From Vibrio hepatarius (GTDB taxonomy: Bacteria; Pseudomonadota; Gammaproteobacteria; Enterobacterales; Vibrionaceae): 64,000 nucleotides of DNA. This document shows, one piece after another, positions 1 through 9,066 of this stretch. Numbering within the stretch: position 1 is the stretch's first letter; the number at the start of each line of letters is the position of its first letter. The notes below the pieces were generated by a model. The model saw nothing but the letters and a program-made list of their open reading frames with translations. It was not told where the DNA came from and ran no database searches. The position numbers and the translations under genes are program-made. The stretch covers positions 20,813 to 84,812 of the forward strand of contig NZ_LHPI01000018.1 in assembly GCF_001274785.1 (NCBI RefSeq), in the 5' to 3' direction.

Positions 1-2
1 TT

Positions 3-1211
3 GTGGTCGCTAAACCGTTCGACCAAGCTTACACGCTAGTGTCGGCAATCTCAGCGCCAATGATCATCACCAACTCGGTCGGTGCTGCGCTGTTTATGAG
101 CATTCTGCAAGACCGCAAAACCATTTTTGAAGAATACTCTGCGACATTCTCACGCCGAGCACTCAATATCGCAGAGCGCTCTGTGGGGATACTGATCTCA
201 GGGTTTAACACCGAAAATGCCGAGAAGATTGCGCGTATCGTTTACGAAGAAACTAACGTTGGCGCGGTTTCGATCACTGACGATGAAAAAATCCTCGCGT
301 TTGTTGGTATTGGCGACGACCACCACCGACCTGAAACCCCAATATCTTCACAAAGTACGTTAGACGCGATCAGCCAAAACGACATCATTTACCTCGACGG
401 CAAAGAGAAAGCGTATCAATGCTCGATTTCTCCGGACTGCAAACTGGGTAGCGCGCTGATCATTCCTTTGCGCGCCGGCGATAAGGTGATCGGTACCATC
501 AAACTCTACGAACCAAAGCGCAAACTGTTCTCAACGATCAACATGTCGATGGCCGAAGGGATCGCGCAATTGCTGTCGAGTCAAATCTTGTTCGGCGATT
601 ACCAACAAAAGCGTACGCTGCTTTCTCAAGCCGAGATTAAGCTGCTGCAGGCGCAGGTTAACCCACACTTCCTGTTCAACGCGTTAAACACCATCAGTGC
701 TGTGATTCGTCGTGACCCAGCCAAAGCGCGTGAGTTAATCCAACATCTATCGCACTTTTTCCGCAGTAACCTCAAACAAGATATCGACACCGTTACACTG
801 AAAGAAGAGCTGGCGCATGTAAACGCGTATTTGACGATAGAGAAAGCGCGCTTTACCGATAGACTTGAGGTCAATATCGATATCGACGACGCCTTACTCA
901 ATCGCAAACTGCCGACCTTTACCTTGCAGCCTTTGGTCGAGAACGCCATTAAGCACGGAATCTCGAACTTACTGGAAGGTGGTCATGTCCACATCTACAG
1001 TCAGAATGTGGTCGGCGGTTATCAGCTGGTGGTTGAAGATGACGCAGGCAGTTATGTCGCACCGCAGGACGACCATGCTGGACTTGGCATGCAAATCGTC
1101 GATAAGCGACTCACCAATAAATTCGGACGACTCTCGGCGCTTAAAATTGACGTCGAGCCAAACAAATTCACCCGAATGAGCTTCTTCATTCCGGATGAGA
1201 ACACGTATTAG
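3..1211 (+). CDS. btsS: Sensor histidine kinase BtsS (LytS/YehU family), 5' end cut off
   Basis: Inner-membrane sensor kinase that in E. coli senses external pyruvate and signals to BtsR. The reading frame is open at the window start, so the 402 residues seen are the C-terminal part and the GTG at position 3 is not the real start. The last membrane segment is at residues ~15-35, followed by a GAF-like region (~50-190), a LytS-type His_kinase region with the phospho-acceptor His in NPHFLFNALN (~218-227), and an HATPase domain with the N-box LVENAIKHG (~310). BtsR starts 9 nt downstream, so the two form an operon. The family is clear; the name BtsS rather than another LytS paralogue rests on the partner and the BtsR-like sites at 9067. 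Confidence 0.87.
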   Translation: MVAKPFDQAYTLVSAISAPMIITNSVGAALFMSILQDRKTIFEEYSATFSRRALNIAERSVGILISGFNTENAEKIARIVYEETNVGAVSITDDEKILAFVGIGDDHHRPETPISSQSTLDAISQNDIIYLDGKEKAYQCSISPDCKLGSALIIPLRAGDKVIGTIKLYEPKRKLFSTINMSMAEGIAQLLSSQILFGDYQQKRTLLSQAEIKLLQAQVNPHFLFNALNTISAVIRRDPAKARELIQHLSHFFRSNLKQDIDTVTLKEELAHVNAYLTIEKARFTDRLEVNIDIDDALLNRKLPTFTLQPLVENAIKHGISNLLEGGHVHIYSQNVVGGYQLVVEDDAGSYVAPQDDHAGLGMQIVDKRLTNKFGRLSALKIDVEPNKFTRMSFFIPDENTY

Positions 1212-1220
1212 GGTATCTAC

Positions 1221-1940
1221 ATGCTTTCTGCTTTAGTCATAGACGACGAACTTTTCGCCCGAGAAGAGCTAACGGAACTACTAGAAGAAACAGGACAAAT
1301 TGAAGTCATTGGTCACGCCAGCAACGCGATCGAGGGGTTGAAAAAAATCAACCAACTCAAGCCTGACGTGGTGTTTCTCGATATTCAAATGCCGCAGATC
1401 ACCGGTATTGAACTGCTGGGCATGTTAGACCCTGACACCATGCCAAAAGTGGTATTTGTGACCGCTTACGATGAGTTTGCCATTCAGGCGTTTGAAGACA
1501 ATGCGTTTGACTACCTGTTAAAGCCAGTCGATACCTGTCGATTAGAGAAGACCGTCAAGCGCTTACTGAAATCTGAGTATCAGGAGCAGGCAAGTCCTGC
1601 GGTTCTCGCGCCGCAAACTCTCGACCAAGTTCCGTGCATTGGCCATAATCGAATTATGATCATCCCTACCCAAGACGTTGAGTTTGCTTACACCGATATC
1701 AGCGGCGTGCATGTTCAAACGCGTGAGCAGAAAGCGACCTCTCAACTGACGTTAAAAGTGTTGGAAGAAAAAACCCCGCTGGTTCGCTGTCATCGCCAGT
1801 TTCTGGTCAATATCAAAGCGATCAAAGAGATCAAGTTGTTGGAAAACGGTCTGGCCGAAATCATTACCGTCAGCAACCACCCGATTCCAGTCAGTCGCCG
1901 TTACTTAAAAACGCTCAAAGAGCTGCTAGGTTTCCACTAA
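1221..1940 (+). CDS. btsR: LytTR response regulator BtsR
   Basis: A 239-aa response regulator. The receiver domain (residues 1-115) has the acidic pair DD near residue 8, the phospho-acceptor Asp in VVFLDIQMP (~54) and the conserved Lys in YLLKPVD (~104). The C-terminal LytTR DNA-binding domain (~135-239) contains FLVNIKAIKEI and the ending PVSRRYLKTLKELL typical of the family. It is co-transcribed with the kinase at 3-1211. Known targets of this family in E. coli are CstA-type pyruvate transporter genes; the matching transporter and repeated operator-like sites lie at 9067-10719. Confidence 0.9.
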   Translation: MLSALVIDDELFAREELTELLEETGQIEVIGHASNAIEGLKKINQLKPDVVFLDIQMPQITGIELLGMLDPDTMPKVVFVTAYDEFAIQAFEDNAFDYLLKPVDTCRLEKTVKRLLKSEYQEQASPAVLAPQTLDQVPCIGHNRIMIIPTQDVEFAYTDISGVHVQTREQKATSQLTLKVLEEKTPLVRCHRQFLVNIKAIKEIKLLENGLAEIITVSNHPIPVSRRYLKTLKELLGFH

Positions 1941-1967
1941 GCGAGTCGCCAATACAAATCGATAAAA

Positions 1968-1991
1968 AAAGAGCCACAATCGTGGCTCTTT
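1968..1991. terminator. Bidirectional terminator between btsR and nagZ
   Basis: The perfect stem GAGCCAC-AATC-GTGGCTC is flanked by an A-run on the left and a short T-run on the right. It can therefore end transcription from both converging genes. Confidence 0.8.
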
Positions 1992-2009
1992 CGTTCAATT
2001 TAGGCTCTC

Positions 2010-2993
2010 TTAGCCCAGCATGCGCTTCATCGCTTCTGACGCTTGCTTCCACTTTTCACTGCTTTGGAGCTCAGACAAACTAAAGCTTTGCTTTTTAAGC
2101 AGTCCTTGCGCCGCTGGCATCTCAAGGATTGGCAAGTTATCGAGTACTTCAATCTGAGCATCTCGCTGATTGCACACCAACAGCATGTCACAACCCGCGA
2201 CCAAAGATTGGTGAGCACGCTCGGCTGGCCCGCCCATGATCGCTGCCCCTTCCATGGTTAAGTCATCAGAGAAGATAATGCCTTTAAAGCCAAGCTGTTG
2301 GCGAAGCACTTGTTTGAGCCAATATTCTGAACCACTTGCTGGCTGCTCATCATAATGCGGATACACCACATGAGCAGGCATCATCGCGTCTAGAATCCCG
2401 CTATCGATCTGAGCTTTGAATACCTGCATATCCAGCTCAAATATATCGTCACGCTGATCAAATGGCGTTTCTAAGTGAGAGTCAGCAATCACACCGCCAT
2501 GACCAGGAAAGTGCTTACCTGTGGTTGCCATACCCACCGCTTTCATACCGTTCATATACGCGGTGCTGTGGCGGATAATGCTATCGACATCCTCGCCAAA
2601 AGCACGATTGCCGATCGCTTTACACTCATGTCCTTTATCCAGCACTGGCGCAAAACTCAGGTCGATATCATGAGCGATCAGTTCTGCCGCCATCAACCAA
2701 CCGCCTAACTCGGCCAGTTGCTCGCCGTTGTTGTGCTTGGCGTATTCCTGTGCGGCGGGAATAAGTGAGAAACCTTCACGAAAACGCTGCACGCGCCCTC
2801 CTTCCTGATCCACACCAATCAAGATTGGACGTTTCGCAGCTTGGCGAATTGCCTTGTTCAGCGCGATAAGTTGCTTGTTATCGTGGTAATTTCTTGCAAA
2901 CAGAATCACCCCACCAACGGTAGGATGCTCTAGAATTTCTTTATCTTCTGCGGTCAGCTCACAGCCTTCCACGTCTAGCCACAACGGTCCCAT
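2010..2993 (-). CDS. nagZ: Beta-N-acetylhexosaminidase NagZ
   Basis: Cytoplasmic glycoside hydrolase family 3 enzyme of 327 aa, close to the usual ~330-340. It cleaves GlcNAc from GlcNAc-anhydroMurNAc muropeptides during peptidoglycan recycling. The signature KHFPGHG with the catalytic His is at about residue 160, the DQEGGRVQRF substrate-binding segment at ~62, and the nucleophile Asp in FSDDLTMEGA at ~240. It lies 24 bp downstream of the RpiR-type regulator on the same strand, so it is probably in the regulator's operon. That places it with AnmK and MurQ on the other side of the divergent promoter, which act on its products. Confidence 0.95.
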   Translation of the reverse strand: MGPLWLDVEGCELTAEDKEILEHPTVGGVILFARNYHDNKQLIALNKAIRQAAKRPILIGVDQEGGRVQRFREGFSLIPAAQEYAKHNNGEQLAELGGWLMAAELIAHDIDLSFAPVLDKGHECKAIGNRAFGEDVDSIIRHSTAYMNGMKAVGMATTGKHFPGHGGVIADSHLETPFDQRDDIFELDMQVFKAQIDSGILDAMMPAHVVYPHYDEQPASGSEYWLKQVLRQQLGFKGIIFSDDLTMEGAAIMGGPAERAHQSLVAGCDMLLVCNQRDAQIEVLDNLPILEMPAAQGLLKKQSFSLSELQSSEKWKQASEAMKRMLG

Positions 2994-3017
2994 AAGGTTT
3001 CCTTTATTATTTCTAAG

Positions 3018-3866
3018 CTATTGTTTTAGCGCCGCAACCGCGGACTTACTTTGTTCTATTAGTTGGTCGGCCTGCTCTTCCAATTGAGTTAAGGCAATAA
3101 AGAGCAAGTCGGTAATCATTAATTGGCTGTCTCGCGCGGTAATGGACGAGCTACGGATCTGTTCTTCATCAGCCGCGCTGACCAACTTAATATCCGCGTA
3201 CTTGTCGAGCGGTGTCGGCGCAAACTGGCTGACCGTGATCACCTTAGCCCCTTTACTGCATGCCAATTGGGCGATCTTGATCACCTCTTGGCTGCGCCCA
3301 GAATAAGACAAGGCCACCAGCACATCTTTGTCGTTCAACGCCGAAGCATTGGCAATCTGCACATGGGTATCGTGCTCAGCGTGCACCGCATGCCCAATCT
3401 TCATCAATTTGAACGCTAGGTCTTTTGCCACCAGTGAAGAAGCTCCAACACCTGCAACCTGAATTTTTTCTGCCAAATGCAAAAACTGAGCGGCATTTTG
3501 CACCTGCTCACCATCGTTGAGAATAACGGTTCGCTCTAGCGACTGATGTTTACTGGCCAGCAGTTTCTCCATCACCAAATCAGGGTGGTCGTTGCGGGTA
3601 ATGGAACCATGGATCATTTTGCGCGAAACAGGCTGATAGGCAAGCTCATTCTCATACAGCTTGAGCTTCATTTCTGAAAAGCCGCGATAACCCAGTTTTT
3701 GGCTAAACTTCACAATCGTCGACTGGCTGACACCGATCGCTTTCGCCAACTCGGGGGACGAACTCTTCTTAACCAACTGCGGGTGGTCCAGCAGATATTG
3801 GCCTATTTTTGCATCAGAGGGTGAAAGCTTAGGCAACAACGCTTTCACCTTTGCCAGTCCTTTCAT
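3018..3866 (-). CDS. MurR/RpiR-family transcriptional regulator
   Basis: A 282-aa sugar-phosphate-responsive regulator. The N-terminal HTH_6 domain (residues 1-75) contains the helix-turn-helix ELAKAIGVSQSTIVKFSQKLGY. The C-terminal SIS domain (~115-245) has the GVGASSLVAKDL phosphosugar loop and ALSYSGRSQEVI. It is transcribed away from the symporter-kinase-anmK-murQ operon and probably binds the three TATTCC/GGAATA inverted repeats in the 247-bp divergent region. By analogy with MurR the effector is probably MurNAc-6-phosphate; this is inference. Confidence 0.85.
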   Translation of the reverse strand: MKGLAKVKALLPKLSPSDAKIGQYLLDHPQLVKKSSSPELAKAIGVSQSTIVKFSQKLGYRGFSEMKLKLYENELAYQPVSRKMIHGSITRNDHPDLVMEKLLASKHQSLERTVILNDGEQVQNAAQFLHLAEKIQVAGVGASSLVAKDLAFKLMKIGHAVHAEHDTHVQIANASALNDKDVLVALSYSGRSQEVIKIAQLACSKGAKVITVSQFAPTPLDKYADIKLVSAADEEQIRSSSITARDSQLMITDLLFIALTQLEEQADQLIEQSKSAVAALKQ

Positions 3867-3939
3867 AGCCAGTCTCCTTCGCGTCGCTTTCAGCCTGAAA
3901 CAGGAATAGATTGAGTGTAGCGAATTTTACTTCAACACT

Positions 3940-4040
3940 GGAATAGGTATTCCTACCCACTATCCCATTTGGAATAAAAATGGCAGAACTCTGATACTCC
4001 GCTCACACAATTCAATTGGTCATTATTCCACCAGGGAATA
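3940..4040. promoter_or_regulatory. Three operator-like inverted repeats in the divergent promoter
   Basis: Three related inverted repeats are visible: GGAATA-GG-TATTCC at 3940-3953 (perfect), TATCCC-ATTT-GGAATA at 3961-3976 (one mismatch) and TATTCC-N5-GGAATA at 4024-4040. A further half site GGAATAGA lies at 3903. They fall between the RpiR-type regulator and the symporter operon, so they are the best candidates for its binding sites. The spacer between half sites varies (2, 4 and 5 nt), which is a caution. Confidence 0.6.
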
Positions 4041-4113
4041 GATTTTGCGAACCGCTATTCATCCCGCCACTCTATACAAAACGACAATAATATATTCATG
4101 CTAAGGAGTTGCT

Positions 4114-5712
4114 ATGAATACCCTCTTTACCTCGCTTGATTGGGCAGTGTTTGCGGTCTATTTCGCTGTCATCATCTACACTGGCTGGTACTTCAGCCGG
4201 ACCAAAGTCACTACGACCAAGGACTACTTCTTAGGCGGGAATAGTATGCCGATGTGGGTCGTTGCGGTTTCTGTTTTGGCTACCTCACAATCTGCTGCAA
4301 CTTTTCTAGGTGGGCCAGAATCAAGCTACCGTGGCAACTTGACTTACCTCGCGACGAATATCGGTGGGATCATCGGTGCGCTGTTTGTTGCTTGGGTACT
4401 GATTCCTCGCTTCTACGAGAACAAAGTTTCAACCGTGTATGAATTACTGCAGGTCCGTTTCGGCGATAAAACCAAACGCCGCGCGGGTAGTATGTATTTG
4501 GTCGGTCGTGTCTTTGCTTCAGGTTCGCGTCTGTATATGGCGGCCATTGCGGTTTCAATGATCTTGTTCACCAACATCGACCCACAAAGCGTGATCATGT
4601 CAGTCATTATCTTGGTTGCGGTCGGTCTCGCTTACACCTATATGGGCGGCATTCGCTCGGTAATTTGGAGTGACTTGATCCAGTTGATTGTCTACGTTGG
4701 CGCCGCGATTGCGGTAATTATTTATCTGCTTGGTCAAATCCCGGCGGATATGGGACAAATCGTTAATGCACTGCAAAACCCTGGCGGTGATCAGCAATCA
4801 AAACTGACCTTACTGGATTTCCGTCTTGATTTTGGTCCGGCGGGCACGTTCAGCTTCTGGGCATGTATTACTGGTTTTGTGTTGTTGAACATTGGTGCAT
4901 TCGGCCTTGACCAAGATATGACTCAACGTGTGCTGACGTGTAAAGACGCTAAACAAGGTTCGCGAGCGATGATCAACTCAATCATCTACTCTATCCCTGT
5001 GGTTCTGGTCTTTATGACTATTGGCCTGTTGCTATACATCTTTTACCAACGACCAGAACTAATGGGCGGCGGCGATAAAGAAGTGGTGCAGAGTTTTAAC
5101 GGTGAAAACGTGACGATCTTTATGTATTACGTGCTGAACGAAATGCCTGCAGGCTTGCGTGGTCTCGTAACGGTTGGCGTCGTCGCAGCAGCGCTTTCAA
5201 CCCTCAACTCTGGCTTGAACTCGATGTCATCGGTAGCAATTCAAGATATTTACCGTCCATGGAAAGAAGCGCGTAGCGGCAAACAAGCAGAGCTGCACTA
5301 TGTAACAGCGGGTCGATTCGGTATGGCGGCGGCAGCGATTGCGCTTGGTAGCATGGCCATCCTTTGTTACTACTGGCAGCAGTACACAGATATGCCATTG
5401 TTGTCGTTCGCATTAAGTGTAATGGTGTTTGCTTACACGGGGCTACTGGGGGTGTACTTTACCGCCATCTTCACCAACCGCGGCAGTGAGTCTTCGGTTG
5501 CCATGGCGCTTGTATCAGGCTTCTTAACCACTTTACTACTGCAAGCATACATCTGGGACAGCGTGATGAGCATCATCAACCCTGACTGGGTCGGCGTAAG
5601 ACTCGCGTTCCCTTACCAACTATGTATTGGTACTGCGGTATCAACCATTGTGTGTTTGATGGGTAAAGCGCAAAATCAAGAGCAGAATCAACTACAGGCT
5701 GCCAAAGGATGA
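4114..5712 (+). CDS. Sodium/solute symporter (SSS family), probable amino-sugar importer
   Basis: A 532-aa inner-membrane permease of the SLC5/SSS fold with about 13-14 hydrophobic segments. The family signature is seen in TKDYFLGGNSMPMW (~37-50) and in the TM1-TM2 region SVLATSQSAATFLGGP. It starts at an ATG with a good ribosome site (AAGGAG, 4102). It is the first gene of a four-gene operon with a sugar kinase, AnmK and MurQ, and its 3' end overlaps the kinase start by 4 nt (ATGA). The context suggests uptake of MurNAc, anhydroMurNAc or GlcNAc coupled to sodium. The exact substrate cannot be read from the sequence. Confidence 0.85.
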   Translation: MNTLFTSLDWAVFAVYFAVIIYTGWYFSRTKVTTTKDYFLGGNSMPMWVVAVSVLATSQSAATFLGGPESSYRGNLTYLATNIGGIIGALFVAWVLIPRFYENKVSTVYELLQVRFGDKTKRRAGSMYLVGRVFASGSRLYMAAIAVSMILFTNIDPQSVIMSVIILVAVGLAYTYMGGIRSVIWSDLIQLIVYVGAAIAVIIYLLGQIPADMGQIVNALQNPGGDQQSKLTLLDFRLDFGPAGTFSFWACITGFVLLNIGAFGLDQDMTQRVLTCKDAKQGSRAMINSIIYSIPVVLVFMTIGLLLYIFYQRPELMGGGDKEVVQSFNGENVTIFMYYVLNEMPAGLRGLVTVGVVAAALSTLNSGLNSMSSVAIQDIYRPWKEARSGKQAELHYVTAGRFGMAAAAIALGSMAILCYYWQQYTDMPLLSFALSVMVFAYTGLLGVYFTAIFTNRGSESSVAMALVSGFLTTLLLQAYIWDSVMSIINPDWVGVRLAFPYQLCIGTAVSTIVCLMGKAQNQEQNQLQAAKG

Positions 5713-6578
5713 TCACCCATTACTTAGCCGTGGATGGCGGTGGTACCAAAACCGCCATCCAATTAACGCCCGCAATTCATAACGGGGGCGAACACGCAAT
5801 CACTCTGACGACAGGCCCGTCTTCGTTGACCCAACAAGGCGAACAAGGCATACAAACCATCGTCGGTGGATTACGAGAGATACTGCAACAACACCAACTT
5901 TCACCAGCTCAATGTATGTTGGTGGCAGGTGTGGCTGGCGCAAGCAATAGCGAGCTAAAGCAATTACTTGATGACGCGCTCGCGCCATTTCCACATCGCT
6001 TGGTCACAACGGATGCACATATCAGCTTGGCGGGCGCTAGAAATGGCAATGCGGTCAACTGCATCGCGATTGGCACTGGCACCGTTGCAACTCGCTTAAA
6101 CCCCGACAGTAGTGTCTCTTTGATTGGCGGCTGGGGCTTTCCTATCGGCGACCAGGGTGGCGGCGCTTGGCTTGGTTTTGAAGCGGTTCGCGCGTTAATT
6201 CGCTCAATAGATACCGGCCAGTCGAGCGTGTTGGCCAATGTGATTCGTTCGGCAATCGGCTCACAACGTTCTGAGATTTTAAACTGGGTTAAAGCGGCCA
6301 ATGCCACGCGCTATGCGCAGCTTGCTCCTGCGGTAACCGACAGCGCAAATCAGGGTTGTGGAGTGGCTAAAGCCATCATCCAGCAGGGCGTTGAACATAT
6401 CGAATCGCTAGTAAAAGATTGTTGTCAAAATAATGACTTAGATATCGTTTTCCTTGGTAGTCTAGGTCAATACTATCAACCAAAGCTTGCAAACCAATGG
6501 CAGACTCGCTGTATTGCACCACAGGGAAATGCACTAGACGGTGCGACCCTGCTGGCGAGCCAGTTATCAGGAGAATGA
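5709..6578 (+). CDS. BadF/BcrA-type N-acetylhexosamine kinase
   Basis: A 289-aa ASKHA-fold kinase. The phosphate-1 loop VDGGGTKT is at residues 8-15, the phosphate-2 region IAIGTGTVA at ~117, and GGWGFPIGDQGGGAWLG (~138) matches the N-acetylglucosamine kinase/MurK group. It overlaps the symporter by 4 nt and ends 2 nt before anmK, indicating translational coupling. It likely phosphorylates an imported free amino sugar (GlcNAc or MurNAc) at C6. With MurQ downstream, MurNAc phosphorylation as in clostridial MurK is attractive but unproven. Confidence 0.82.
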   Translation: MITHYLAVDGGGTKTAIQLTPAIHNGGEHAITLTTGPSSLTQQGEQGIQTIVGGLREILQQHQLSPAQCMLVAGVAGASNSELKQLLDDALAPFPHRLVTTDAHISLAGARNGNAVNCIAIGTGTVATRLNPDSSVSLIGGWGFPIGDQGGGAWLGFEAVRALIRSIDTGQSSVLANVIRSAIGSQRSEILNWVKAANATRYAQLAPAVTDSANQGCGVAKAIIQQGVEHIESLVKDCCQNNDLDIVFLGSLGQYYQPKLANQWQTRCIAPQGNALDGATLLASQLSGE

Positions 6579-6580
6579 AC

Positions 6581-7693
6581 ATGACTCAAGAGTTGTATAT
6601 CGGTGTGATGTCCGGCACCAGCATGGACGGCGTAGACACTGCCTTAGTCGCTTTTGACGGCAACCAACCGTCGTTACTCGCACATGATGAATTTCCGATG
6701 CCAGAGTCATTAAAACAGCGACTGCTTGACGTGTGTATTGGTCAGCAAACAAATCTGATCGAAATTGGCGAGTTGGACCATCTCCTTGGCCACTTATTTG
6801 CGGATGCGGTCAATCAACTGCTGGATAAATCCGGCTACCACGCTGAGCAAATTTGTGCGATCGGTAATCACGGCCAAACGGTCTACCACCAGCCGCAAGG
6901 CGATGTGCCGTTTACCATGCAGATTGGTGATGCCAACATCATCGCCGCTAAAACCGGCATCGATACCATTGCCGACTTTCGTCGAAAAGATATGGCATTG
7001 GGCGGCCAAGGCGCACCGTTAGTCCCTGCTTTCCATCAAACCATTTTCCATTCGCAAGACTCAAGTGTTGTGGTGTTGAACATCGGCGGCATCGCCAATA
7101 TCTCGGTGATTCAACCTCAGCAAAAGGTGCTCGGTTACGACACTGGACCGGGCAATATGTTGATGGACAGTTGGTGCTTACGCCATACGGGTAACAAGTA
7201 CGACAAAGATGCCGCATTTGCCAAAACGGGCAAAGTCAGTGCTGAGCTGTTAAAACAGTTGATGAACGAAAGCTACCTTGCTCAGCCTGCACCGAAAAGT
7301 ACCGGGCGAGAGCTGTTCAACTTACCTTGGTTAGACAAGCAGTTGAGTCTGTTCGATTTAGCAGCCGAAGACGTTCAGCGTACCCTGTGCGAATACACCG
7401 CACAAACCATCGCCAACGAAGTCGAGTGCTATGCGTTTGGGCCTCAACCTGAGCTTTTGGTATGCGGAGGCGGTGCAAGAAACCCGCTCGTTATGGAAAG
7501 GCTTACAGCCTTGTTACCTAACTGGAACGTGGCGCCAACCAGCGACAAAGGCGTCGACAACGACTACATGGAAGCGATGGCTTTTGCTTGGCTTGCTTAT
7601 CGCCGTGTTCACAATTTGCCAAGCAATTTGCCCGAAGTCACCGGAGCCAGTAAGCTAGCTTCGCTCGGTGTGATGTACTTTGCGGATAAATAA
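6581..7693 (+). CDS. anmK: Anhydro-N-acetylmuramic acid kinase AnmK
   Basis: A 370-aa cytoplasmic kinase (E. coli 369 aa) that opens the 1,6-anhydro ring of anhydroMurNAc and phosphorylates it to MurNAc-6-P. The N-terminal loop GVMSGTSMDGVD, the FRRKDMALGGQGAPLVPAFH segment and VCGGGARNPLVM are all typical. A longer in-frame start exists at 6497, but the ribosome site AGGAGA at 6569-6574 is correctly spaced for the ATG at 6581. The product feeds MurQ, the next gene. Confidence 0.96.
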   Translation: MTQELYIGVMSGTSMDGVDTALVAFDGNQPSLLAHDEFPMPESLKQRLLDVCIGQQTNLIEIGELDHLLGHLFADAVNQLLDKSGYHAEQICAIGNHGQTVYHQPQGDVPFTMQIGDANIIAAKTGIDTIADFRRKDMALGGQGAPLVPAFHQTIFHSQDSSVVVLNIGGIANISVIQPQQKVLGYDTGPGNMLMDSWCLRHTGNKYDKDAAFAKTGKVSAELLKQLMNESYLAQPAPKSTGRELFNLPWLDKQLSLFDLAAEDVQRTLCEYTAQTIANEVECYAFGPQPELLVCGGGARNPLVMERLTALLPNWNVAPTSDKGVDNDYMEAMAFAWLAYRRVHNLPSNLPEVTGASKLASLGVMYFADK

Positions 7694-7701
7694 GGACCAT
7701 T

Positions 7702-8628
7702 ATGACTAACGATGCGCTCATTGCAGCCCTATCTCACTTAGTGTCTGAGGGACGAAACCCAGACACCATGGATATCGACTTGCTGCCGTCTCTCGAAATC
7801 GTTAAACGTATTAACCAACAGGATAAACAAGTCCCGTTGGCGGTAGAAAAAGTATTACCGGAAGTCGCGCAAGCCGTCGATAAAATCACCGCCGCATTTA
7901 AACAAGGTGGTCGTCTGATTTACATGGGAGCTGGCACCAGTGGCCGACTCGGGGTACTCGATGCCTCTGAATGTCCACCAACCTTTGGTGTTTCAGACCA
8001 AATGGTGATTGGCTTAATTGCTGGCGGCCCAGAAGCGATTCTCAAAGCCAAAGAAGGTGCGGAAGACTCACCAGAGCTTGGCGTTGAGGATTTAAAAAAT
8101 ATCGATTTCAGCGCCAAAGATGTGGTGGTTGGCATTGCAGCCAGTGGCCGAACGCCTTACGTCATTGGTGCTTTGGAATACGCTAACGCGATTGGAGCAA
8201 CAACAGTAGCGCTCTCTTGCAACCCAGATTCTGCTATTGCCGAAGCTGCGCAAATTGCCATCAGCCCGGTGGTGGGGCCAGAAGCGTTGACCGGTTCAAC
8301 ACGTTTGAAATCGGGCACGGCGCAAAAGTTGGTGCTTAATATGCTCACCACCGCGTCGATGATTCGTTTAGGCAAAAGCTACCAGAACTTGATGGTTGAC
8401 GTAAAAGCAACCAACGCCAAGCTGGTCGCGAGAGCAGCTCGCATTGTGATGCAAGCGACAGATTGTGATAAAGCGGAAGCAACAGAAGCATTACGCCAAA
8501 CCGACTACGATGTGAAATTATCGATTCTGATGATTTTAACCGGATTGGATATCGAGCATGCGCGCGAACAGCTTCATCGCCAAGATGGTTTCTTACGTAA
8601 AGCGGTACAAATCCATAGCCAAGATTAA
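7702..8628 (+). CDS. murQ: N-acetylmuramic acid 6-phosphate etherase MurQ
   Basis: A 308-aa SIS-domain etherase that cleaves the lactyl ether of MurNAc-6-P, giving GlcNAc-6-P and D-lactate. The motif GAGTSGRLGVLDASECPPTFG (starting near residue 76, with catalytic Glu in the ASECPPT part) and STRLKSGTAQKLVLNM (~198) are diagnostic. It is the last gene of the symporter-kinase-anmK-murQ operon and is followed by a strong terminator. NagZ, AnmK and MurQ together give a complete route from recycled muropeptides to GlcNAc-6-P. Confidence 0.97.
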   Translation: MTNDALIAALSHLVSEGRNPDTMDIDLLPSLEIVKRINQQDKQVPLAVEKVLPEVAQAVDKITAAFKQGGRLIYMGAGTSGRLGVLDASECPPTFGVSDQMVIGLIAGGPEAILKAKEGAEDSPELGVEDLKNIDFSAKDVVVGIAASGRTPYVIGALEYANAIGATTVALSCNPDSAIAEAAQIAISPVVGPEALTGSTRLKSGTAQKLVLNMLTTASMIRLGKSYQNLMVDVKATNAKLVARAARIVMQATDCDKAEATEALRQTDYDVKLSILMILTGLDIEHAREQLHRQDGFLRKAVQIHSQD

Positions 8629-8641
8629 GTTGAGTAATACG

Positions 8642-8670
8642 AAAACAGGGAGCGTTTTGCTCCCTGTTTT
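8642..8670 (+). terminator. Rho-independent terminator after murQ
   Basis: A 12-bp stem AAAACAGGGAGC with loop GTTTT is followed by a T-rich run. The A-rich left arm also makes it usable for the converging lipoprotein gene. Confidence 0.88.
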
Positions 8671-8682
8671 ATTTTTTATCAA

Positions 8683-9030
8683 TTACTGAGACAGGTTATA
8701 TTCACTCCAGCCTCGTTGCCATTCCATACGGAATTTCTGCGCTTGTTCGGTGCCCTCACAGACGCCTTCATAGTTTTGTCCAGATAACCCCATTTGGTAT
8801 GCAAAGTCTGCGTTGCAGTATTCGGCAACGCCCTCTGAATAGCCTTGTTCATAGTCACTTTGATTAACGCCACCAAGAGCTGACATTTCTTTGTACGAAC
8901 GCTGGGTATGCCCTGCGACGCCATCTTGGTAACCAATTTGGTACCAGTTTCCATCTTTAGCCAATTGTTCTGTGCTTACTGCACATCCTGCTAATGACGC
9001 TACCGCTGCTAATACGACTAGTTTTTTCAT
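8683..9030 (-). CDS. DUF2799-like small lipoprotein
   Basis: A 115-aa protein with a lipobox signal peptide (VASLAGC, Cys16), so the mature part is probably anchored to a membrane on the periplasmic side. The mature region repeats the pattern G-Y-x-D/E-G (IGYQDGVAGH, YEQGYSEGVAEYC, YQMGLSGQNYEGVC), as in DUF2799 proteins, and has Cys residues that could form disulfides. No function is known. It stands alone between murQ and the BtsR site array, with its promoter facing that array. Confidence 0.75.
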   Translation of the reverse strand: MKKLVVLAAVASLAGCAVSTEQLAKDGNWYQIGYQDGVAGHTQRSYKEMSALGGVNQSDYEQGYSEGVAEYCNADFAYQMGLSGQNYEGVCEGTEQAQKFRMEWQRGWSEYNLSQ

Positions 9031-9066
9031 TGTTATACTTCACGTTTTGTAAACTAGATTAACTAA

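Noticed and set aside
626..949. Long minus-strand frames inside btsS, ileS and other genes
   Set aside because: They are shadows of well-identified genes on the other strand.
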